64,000 nt of DNA from Latrodectus hesperus (taxonomy: Eukaryota; Arthropoda; Arachnida; Araneae; Theridiidae), in assembly GCA_037975125.1 (NCBI GenBank), contig CM075857.1, forward strand, positions 47,807,172 to 47,871,171, read 5' to 3'. Positions 63,925 to 64,000 of the stretch are shown piece by piece. Every line of letters begins with the position of its first letter. Positions within the stretch are counted from its first letter, which is position 1. The position numbers and the translations under genes are program-made. The notes below the pieces were generated by a model. That model made no database searches. It saw only the letters and a list, made by a program, of their open reading frames with translations, and was not told where the DNA came from.

Positions 63925-64000
<76 letters not shown>
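63824..64000. repeat. (AT)n tract interrupted by (TATG)n
   Basis: Pure AT at 63824-63901, then tatgtatgtatgaatgtatg-type tetranucleotide repeats to about 63930, then AT again to 63990, then tatg at the window edge. The tract runs out of the window. Confidence 0.97.

Overview
The window looks like non-coding, repeat-rich nuclear DNA of an arthropod. A spider or other arachnid is my best guess. It is very A+T-rich, full of (AT)n microsatellites, and has no operons or compact coding. It carries tRNA-derived SINEs, mariner/Tc1 and pogo-like DNA transposon remnants, a reverse-transcriptase fragment and a decayed virus-like (Maverick/Polinton-type) element. The spider assignment rests on remembered resemblance of the SINEs and transposons; no search was run.

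Layout. 1-2024: plain AT-rich DNA. 2025-3240: an (AT)n tract against a broken YIDD reverse-transcriptase 3' end and its repetitive tail. 3.2-11.3 kb: AT-rich, with one hairpin and one possible Tc1-type transposase tail. 11.36-12.61 kb: a mariner 5' end, a SINE and a piece of another transposase. 14.9-16.7 kb: two SINE copies with target-site duplications around a pogo-like MITE. 20.7-25.9 kb: SINEs of two tRNA-headed families, a possible 5S-like segment, (AT)n and a 197-bp tandem duplication. 30.1-30.5 kb: two strong hairpins. 31.9-32.8 kb: a decayed, largely intronless gene copy on the minus strand, family not recognised. 34.3-35.7 kb: a broken mariner ending near a long (AT)n. 37-38.3 kb: a promoter-like island and a SINE. 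38.3-49.4 kb: almost featureless. 51.2-53.0 kb: a G+C-richer segment with a CRE palindrome, a 123-bp tandem repeat, an inverted pair of CTCF-like cores and a possible solo LTR. 53.1-55.7 kb: the virus-like island. 55.7-64.0 kb: microsatellites, a GA tract, an internally deleted Tc1 element and a G+C-rich repeat fragment.

The virus-like island at 53148-55720 is the richest feature. On one strand it holds a retrovirus-type integrase with a chromodomain-like tail, a structural protein, a small basic core-like protein and the start of a capsid-like protein. The last two genes overlap as TGATG. All are broken by stops or frameshifts, or are truncated, so this is a fossil.

I found no intact host protein-coding gene. 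Most open frames are chance products of AT-rich sequence or of (AT)n translated as Tyr-Ile repeats.
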